DNA from: Nocardiopsis alba DSM 43377
GTDB lineage: Bacteria; Actinomycetota; Actinomycetes; Streptosporangiales; Streptosporangiaceae
DNA: 64,000 nucleotides
Reading direction: 5' to 3'
Assembly: GCF_000341225.1 (NCBI RefSeq)
Contig: NZ_ANAC01000015.1
Span: 62,001 to 126,000 of the forward strand
In this document: positions 59,764 to 64,000 of the stretch, in pieces
Layout of the letters: each line of letters opens with the position of its first letter
Position numbering within the stretch: position 1 is the first letter of the stretch
Program-made: the position numbers and the translations under genes
The notes under the pieces: model-generated
Database searches by the model: none
What the model was told of the DNA's origin: nothing
What the model saw: only the letters and a program-made list of their open reading frames with translations

Positions 59764-60531
59764 TCAGACGTCCTTGTGGTGTTGCGATCCTCCGCTCGCC
59801 GTACGGCGAGCGGTGTTGGTCGCGGGGACGTGGTGCTCCCCGCCGTCGCCGTCTCCCCGGGGGGTGACGTGTGTGGTGCACACACCGTCGCCATGGGCGA
59901 TGGTGGCCAACCTGCGCACCGGGGTGCCCAGAAGCCGCGCGAAGGCCTCGATCTCGGCCTCGCAGAGCTGCGGGAACTCGGCGGCCACGTGCGCGACGGG
60001 GCAGTGGTGTTGGCACAATTGGTCGCCGCCTCCGGGGGCCGGAGCCCGGCCGGCGGTGGCGGCGTAGCCGTCGTTGGAGAGCGCCTCGGCCAGTAGCAGG
60101 ACACGTCGCTCCGGGGGAACCGCGTCCAGCATGGGCTTGTAGCGCCGCTCCAGGTCGGCGACCTGACTCTGGGCGAACTCCCCGACCGCCTCGGGTCCGG
60201 CGGTCCTCGCGAGGAAACGCAGGGCCTCGGTGGCCAGGTCGTCGTAGGCGTGCACGAAGGCGTCGCGTCCGGCCTCGGTGATGGCGAAGACGCGGGCGGG
60301 GCGCCCTCTGCGTCGACGTCCGTGCACCGGTCGGGCGTCACGGGCCTCGATCATGCCCTCGCCGGCCAGGTGGTCGAGATGGCGGCGGATCGCCGCCGGG
60401 GTCAGACCGAGCCGCTCGCCCAGGGCGGACGCGGTGATCGGACCCTTCTCCAGAATGAGCCGGGCGACGCGGGCGCGGGTACCGTGGTCGGGCCCGTTCA
60501 AGGGACGGGGGGCATGGCGTGCCTCGGACAT
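59764..60531 (-). CDS. sufR: SufR: Fe-S-sensing repressor of the suf operon
   Basis: The 255-residue regulator has an ArsR/DeoR-like HTH ([33 protein letters not shown], residues about 22-56) and a C-terminal sensor with Cys173, Cys177, Cys190 and Cys218 ([30 protein letters not shown]). These give the cluster ligands of SufR proteins. Holo-protein represses suf; loss of the cluster derepresses it. It is the first gene of the operon, so it also controls itself. The ATG at 60531 has GGGGGGAGGAG upstream. Confidence 0.92.
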   Translation of the reverse strand: MSEARHAPRPLNGPDHGTRARVARLILEKGPITASALGERLGLTPAAIRRHLDHLAGEGMIEARDARPVHGRRRRGRPARVFAITEAGRDAFVHAYDDLATEALRFLARTAGPEAVGEFAQSQVADLERRYKPMLDAVPPERRVLLLAEALSNDGYAATAGRAPAPGGGDQLCQHHCPVAHVAAEFPQLCEAEIEAFARLLGTPVRRLATIAHGDGVCTTHVTPRGDGDGGEHHVPATNTARRTASGGSQHHKDV

Positions 60532-60957
60532 GCTCCTCCCCCCTCGTTCGCTACCGGCTCGTGGTTTTGACAACATCAGTGTGGCTTAAATAAGTCCACC
60601 GAGGCAAACCCGATACGATGCGCTTCATCACGAAGGTCAGGCTTGCCTAAGCTGGAGATTCGCTCGAGCCGACCGCCCGGAGCCCTCTCACGAGCGGTTT
60701 CCTCCGCACGCGCTTTCTCGAATGACAAGACTCGAGTCTCGCCATTCGAGCGAATTTTTCTCAGGGGACACCGTGTCGACTCCGCGGGGACCAGGGGAAA
60801 CGGGTCAACGGATGTGAACAACGGGAAAGCGGGCGGAGCCATTCCCCCGGAACCCGATCTCGTCCGCCCCACGATCCCCCGAGCCCCGGATCACGCCTCT
60901 CCCCCTCCGGGCGGGGTGGTGAAGCCCGGCACCGGGACGCACGTAAACTCAGGCCCC
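60532..60957. promoter_or_regulatory. 426-base spacer between sufR and the ABC genes
   Basis: The divergent spacer has no supported gene. The sufR-side 60 bases hold the suf promoter and operator. GAAGGTCAGGCTTGCCTAA (60632-60650) agrees with the DtxR/IdeR consensus at 14 of 19 positions and may be a weak iron box. TAAACT at 60944-60949 lies eight bases before the ABC gene ATG and is the probable -10 of a near-leaderless mRNA. A frame reading into the ABC gene from 60643 lacks coding character. Confidence 0.5.
60568..60582 (-). promoter_or_regulatory. candidate SufR operator
   Basis: On the minus strand ACACT-N5-TGTCA lies about 37 bases before the sufR ATG. It is close to the ACACT-N5-TGTGA site I recall for mycobacterial SufR, though that recollection is from memory. 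Next to it, GTGGCTTA and TAAGTCCAC (60581-60599) form a second imperfect AT-rich dyad that may include the -10. Confidence 0.5.
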
Positions 60958-61896
60958 ATGGACACACCCGCCCTCGAGGTCGTCGACCTGGTGAAGCGTT
61001 ATGGCGCCACCACGGCCGTCACGGGCCTCTCGTTCACCGCGCGCCGCGGCGCGGTGACCGCCCTGCTCGGCCCCAACGGAGCGGGCAAGACCAGCACCAT
61101 CGAGATCTGCGAGGGTTTCCGTCATGCCGACGGGGGCAGCGTGCGGGTCCTCGGTCGGGATCCGGTGGCCGACGCCGCCGAGCTCAAGCCCCGCGTCGGT
61201 GTGATGCCGCAGTCCGGCGGAGTGCCCACCGGCGCCAGGGCCGCCGAATGGCTCCGCCTCATGGCCTCCTTCCACGCCCACCCGATCGACCCCGACCTGC
61301 TCCTGGAGCGGTTGGGGCTGACCTCGGCCGGTCGTACCCCGTTCCGCCGCCTCTCCGGCGGCCAACAGCAACGCCTCTCCCTGGCCTGCGCCGTCGTCGG
61401 CCGCCCCGAGATCGTCTTCCTCGACGAGCCGACCGCCGGTCTGGACCCGCAGGCGCGCATGGCCACCTGGGACCTGGTCTCGGCCCTGCGCGCGGCCGGT
61501 GTCGCGGTCATCCTGACCACGCACCACATGGAGGAGGCCGAGCGTCTCGCCGACCACGTCGTGATCATCGACCACGGCTCCGTGGTGACCGAGGGGACCC
61601 CGGCCGAGCTCACCCGCGGCCGACGCGACGTGTGCTTCTCCACCGAGACCCCGATCGACTCCGAGGCCCTGCGCGCCGCCCTGCCCGATGGCGGCGAGGT
61701 GACGTCGATCGTCGCCGGCGGCCGTCACGAGTACACCGTCGCCACGCACGCCGCCGAGGCCCCCGGGCCGGAGTTCCTCGCCACGGTCGCCGCCTGGTGC
61801 GCCTCCGCCGGCGTCCTCGCCGAGGACCTGCGTGTACGACGGCGTACCCTCGAAGACGTCTTCCTCGAAACCACCGGCCGGGAACTGCGCGACTGA
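60958..61896 (+). CDS. ABC transporter, ATP-binding protein (drug/lipid exporter type)
   Basis: The 312-residue ATPase is of the DrrA/CcmA group: Walker A LLGPNGAGKTSTIEICEGF, Q-loop VGVMPQSGGVP, signature LSGGQQQRLSLACAVVG, Walker B IVFLDEPTAGLDPQARM, and switch His in TTHHMEEAERLAD. A C-terminal domain of about 90 residues follows (VRRRTLEDVFLETTG). With the next gene it forms an exporter; a pair like this is commonly found opposite sufR in actinobacteria, but its substrate is not known. Its stop overlaps the permease start as TGATG. Confidence 0.92.
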   Translation: MDTPALEVVDLVKRYGATTAVTGLSFTARRGAVTALLGPNGAGKTSTIEICEGFRHADGGSVRVLGRDPVADAAELKPRVGVMPQSGGVPTGARAAEWLRLMASFHAHPIDPDLLLERLGLTSAGRTPFRRLSGGQQQRLSLACAVVGRPEIVFLDEPTAGLDPQARMATWDLVSALRAAGVAVILTTHHMEEAERLADHVVIIDHGSVVTEGTPAELTRGRRDVCFSTETPIDSEALRAALPDGGEVTSIVAGGRHEYTVATHAAEAPGPEFLATVAAWCASAGVLAEDLRVRRRTLEDVFLETTGRELRD

Positions 61897-62732
61897 TGAC
61901 CGAGCACACCTATGGCACGGCCGCTCCGACGGCCTCCGACACACCGACCCTCGCCTCCGACCCCGGATTGTTCACCCCGAACCCCGGGGCCGCGCCGATG
62001 TGGCGGATGGTCGCCGCCCAGGCCGGGATGGAACTGCGGGTGATGCTGCGCCACGGCGAGCAGTTCCTGCTCACCATGGTCATCCCCGTGCTGTTGCTGG
62101 TGGGTCTGAGCCTCACCGACGTCCTGAACGTGGGCGAGGGGCCCCGGGTCGACACGCTCGCCCCCGGCATCCTGGCCCTGGCCGTCATGTCCACCTCCTT
62201 CACCGGGCTGGCGATCGGCACCGGCTTCGAACGGCGCTACGGGGTCCTCAAGCGATTGGGGGCCACCCCCCTGTCGCGGTTCGGCCTGCTGGCCGCCAAG
62301 ACCCTGGCCGTGCTGGCCGTGCAGACCATCCAGATCACCGTCCTGACCGTGGTCGCGCTGTTCCTGGGCTGGTCCCCCGCGCTCTCCCTCACCGGGGTGC
62401 TCTCCGCCGTCGCCCTGGTGCTCCTGGCCACCGCCGCCTTCAGCTCGCTCGCGCTGCTGATGGCCGGAACACTGCGGGCCGAGGCGACCCTGGCCGGCGC
62501 CAACCTCGTGTACGTGCTGATGCTGGGGCTGGGCGGCGTCCTGTTCCCGACCACCGGCTTCCCCGCCGTGATGGAGCGGGCCGTGTCCGTCCTGCCGATC
62601 ACCGCGCTCGCCTCGGGGCTGCGCGACGTGCTCTCCCACGGGGCGGCCCCCGGGCTCGGCGTCTTCGCGGTCCTGGCCGTGTGGACCGTCGTGGGCGGCC
62701 TGGCCGCCTCCCGCCTCTTCCGCTGGGAGTAG
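61896..62732 (+). CDS. ABC transporter, permease (ABC-2 type)
   Basis: The 278-residue ABC-2 permease has a Thr/Ala/Pro-rich N-terminus and six membrane segments (QFLLTMVIPVLLLVGLSLTD; ILALAVMSTSFTGLAIGTGF; LAVLAVQTIQITVLTVVALF; GVLSAVALVLLATAAFSSLA; LVYVLMLGLGGVLFPTTGFP; GVFAVLAVWTVVGGLAASRL). The conserved GFERRYGVLKRLGATPLSR loop contacts the ATPase. It overlaps the ATPase gene by one base. Confidence 0.92.
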   Translation: MTEHTYGTAAPTASDTPTLASDPGLFTPNPGAAPMWRMVAAQAGMELRVMLRHGEQFLLTMVIPVLLLVGLSLTDVLNVGEGPRVDTLAPGILALAVMSTSFTGLAIGTGFERRYGVLKRLGATPLSRFGLLAAKTLAVLAVQTIQITVLTVVALFLGWSPALSLTGVLSAVALVLLATAAFSSLALLMAGTLRAEATLAGANLVYVLMLGLGGVLFPTTGFPAVMERAVSVLPITALASGLRDVLSHGAAPGLGVFAVLAVWTVVGGLAASRLFRWE

Positions 62733-62764
62733 GCCCGGCACCGGCCCGTACCGCGCCACGGCCG

Positions 62765-62770
62765 TAGTCT
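62765..62770 (+). promoter_or_regulatory. -10 element (TAGTCT) for leaderless mRNA
   Basis: TAGTCT is followed by seven bases and the ATG at 62778. Transcription should start at or next to the start codon. No ribosome-binding site is present, which agrees with leaderless translation. Confidence 0.55.
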
Positions 62771-62777
62771 GTCGGCC

Positions 62778-63578
62778 ATGACGATCGACATCGACACCGT
62801 GACCAAGATCCTCCGTGAGACCGCGGAGACGGTGGTCCTCCCCCGGTTCCGTCGACTGGCCGAGGGCGAGGTGTCCGAGAAGGCGCCCGGCGACCTGGTC
62901 ACCGTGGCCGACCAAGAGGCCGAGGAGATCATCTCCCGCAGGCTGCGCGAGATCCTCGACGTGCCGGTGGTGGGCGAGGAGGCCGCCTCCTCCGACCCCG
63001 GCCTGACGCGGGCCCTGCTCGCCGAACCCCGGGTCTGGGTGGTCGACCCCCTGGACGGGACCCGCAACTTCGTCCACGGCGACGAGAGGTTCGCCGTCAT
63101 GGTCGCGCTGGTCTACCGGGGTCGGTCGATCGTCTCCTGGATCCTGCGCCCGACCCTGGACCGTGTCCACGTCGCCGAGCTCGGCTCGGGGGCCTGGTGC
63201 GACGGGCGCAGAGTCCGACGCGAACCCGCGCCCGCCGACCCCGCTCTTCTGCGCGGGGCGGCGCGGGGCCGTTCCCTGTCGACCGCCGAACGCGCGCACG
63301 TGGAGGGGTCCGCGCCCGCCCTCGCCGGGCTCGAGCGGGGATCCGGCTGCGTCGGCGTGGACTACCCCCGTCTGGCCGAGGGCGGGCTGGACTTCATGCT
63401 GTTCTCCGGGACCCGGCCCTGGGACCACGCCCCCGGAAGCCTGCTGTTGACCGAGGCCGGCGGGGTCTGTCTCCGTCCCGAAGGAGAGCCCTACCGGCCC
63501 GACGGCGAGGGTCGTCTCCTGCTCACCGCCGCCGACGAGCGGACGTGGCGGACGGTACGGCCCATGATGATCCCCTGA
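62778..63578 (+). CDS. inositol-monophosphatase-family phosphatase
   Basis: The 266-residue Mg-dependent phosphatase has Glu in VVGEEAASS (about 73), WVVDPLDGTRNFVHG (about 90-104, three metal ligands) and the C-terminal WDHAPGSLLLTEAGG (about 214) with the last metal Asp. Family members act on inositol phosphates, histidinol phosphate or PAP; the short C-terminal part does not decide which. It has its own leaderless promoter after the ABC operon. Confidence 0.9.
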   Translation: MTIDIDTVTKILRETAETVVLPRFRRLAEGEVSEKAPGDLVTVADQEAEEIISRRLREILDVPVVGEEAASSDPGLTRALLAEPRVWVVDPLDGTRNFVHGDERFAVMVALVYRGRSIVSWILRPTLDRVHVAELGSGAWCDGRRVRREPAPADPALLRGAARGRSLSTAERAHVEGSAPALAGLERGSGCVGVDYPRLAEGGLDFMLFSGTRPWDHAPGSLLLTEAGGVCLRPEGEPYRPDGEGRLLLTAADERTWRTVRPMMIP

Positions 63579-64000
63579 GGGGGCGTACGCGCCTCCGAGG
63601 GATCGAGAACGGCAGGACGACCACCGCCACCACGACCAGGACCCCGCCCGCCGCCGTGTAGGCCGTACTCGGCGGGACCAGGGTGAGGAGCGCGCCGATC
63701 GCGGCCCCGCCGGCCGAGGACCCCGCGTTATGGGCGGTGTTCACCCAGTTCCCCGCACGCGTCCGGCGGTCCGCCGCCACCGACTCGTCGGCGAGCAGAT
63801 AGGAGGTAGTGATCAGGGGCGCTCCGACGACACCGACCACGAAGAGCAACGCGGTCAGGGCTGCCACGCCGGGCGCGAACGTCGCGGCGGCCACTCCCCC
63901 GCCCAGGGCCAGAGAGATCAGGACGAGCCTGGTCCGGGAACCGGCCCGCCAGGAGACGGCCCCGTAGAGAAGGCCGCCGATCACCCCGCCGGCGGTCTGG
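63523..64000 (-). CDS. MFS transporter, C-terminal part (runs off window end)
   Basis: Reading from the window edge, about 158 residues of the C-terminal half of an MFS protein are present. Membrane segments (LVLISLALGGGVAAATFAPG; ALTALLFVVGVVGAPLITTS; TAYTAAGGVLVVVAVVVLPF) and the loop VAADRRTRAGNWVNTAHNAG SSAGGAAIG are typical of DHA1-type sugar or drug exporters. The last 25 residues are Arg/Ser-rich and overlap the end of the convergent phosphatase gene by 56 bases, so a 3' frameshift or mis-extended end is possible. Confidence 0.8.
   Translation of the reverse strand, partial: QTAGGVIGGLLYGAVSWRAGSRTRLVLISLALGGGVAAATFAPGVAALTALLFVVGVVGAPLITTSYLLADESVAADRRTRAGNWVNTAHNAGSSAGGAAIGALLTLVPPSTAYTAAGGVLVVVAVVVLPFSIPRRRVRPLRGSSWAVPSATSARRRR

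Noticed and set aside
60643..60957. 105-codon N-terminal extension of the ABC ATPase
   Set aside because: The composition is Ser/Arg/Pro-rich without a motif. Family proteins begin at the ATG at 60958, which has a TAAACT -10 just before it.

Overview
The window is chromosomal DNA from a very GC-rich actinomycete. Coding regions have strongly G/C-biased third positions, GTG starts are common, and several genes have a TANNNT -10 hexamer only 6-8 bases before the start codon, the mark of leaderless actinobacterial mRNAs. The fasR-fabD-fabH-acpP-fabF cluster, the sufR-B-D-Rieske-C-S-U-T cluster, F420-type oxidoreductases, DUF3052 and DtxR/IdeR iron boxes suggest a Streptomyces/Nocardiopsis-like genus. 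The genus is an inference. I saw no insertion sequence, integrase, prophage or CRISPR array; the window reads as ordinary chromosome with some accessory metabolic modules.

Layout. 0-5 kb: start of a C4 zinc-ribbon gene, a Nif3-like gene, a WYL regulator divergent from a flavin oxidase, endonuclease IV, and an MFS pump broken by a one-base frameshift. 5.8-13 kb: the pump's ArsR-type repressor with a clear operator, a small Cys-rich membrane protein, Tex, a membrane protein, a small alarmone synthetase, and a scramblase-like protein with a long Ser/Arg/Gly tail. 13-18.2 kb: an LLM oxidoreductase, a GNAT, then an SDR/kinase-like/acyl-CoA dehydrogenase operon whose operator matches that of the TetR gene at its far end. 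18.3-22.5 kb: a complete siderophore ABC importer under an iron box. 22.6-32.2 kb: flavin monooxygenase, oligo-1,6-glucosidase, MFS and cyclase pair, a GAF-PP2C phosphatase, a TetR with an unusual C-terminal domain, a DHFR-like reductase and an FMO-like enzyme.

32.3-41.7 kb: a sigma factor overlapping an O6-alkylguanine methyltransferase, tRNA-Val, a DUF998 protein preceded by a 20-codon leaderless ORF, a secreted M14 peptidase, one-Cys peroxiredoxin, DUF3052, YjbQ, a PhoD-like phosphatase and a membrane protein. 42-48.4 kb: FasR and the type II fatty-acid synthase genes, then a degenerate EAL-CBS protein. 48.5-53.8 kb: an SGNH hydrolase, a 778-residue protein with a sigma-4-like helix-turn-helix, and a DUF2470 gene under a second iron box. 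53.9-60.5 kb: the suf Fe-S assembly operon. 60.9-64 kb: an ABC exporter, an inositol-monophosphatase-family protein and the end of another MFS gene.

The main links between genes are regulatory. Two DtxR/IdeR boxes tie the siderophore importer to the DUF2470 gene, and a weaker one lies beside suf. One TetR appears to control a distant three-gene lipid operon. Near-perfect GC-rich hairpins mark most transcription-unit ends.
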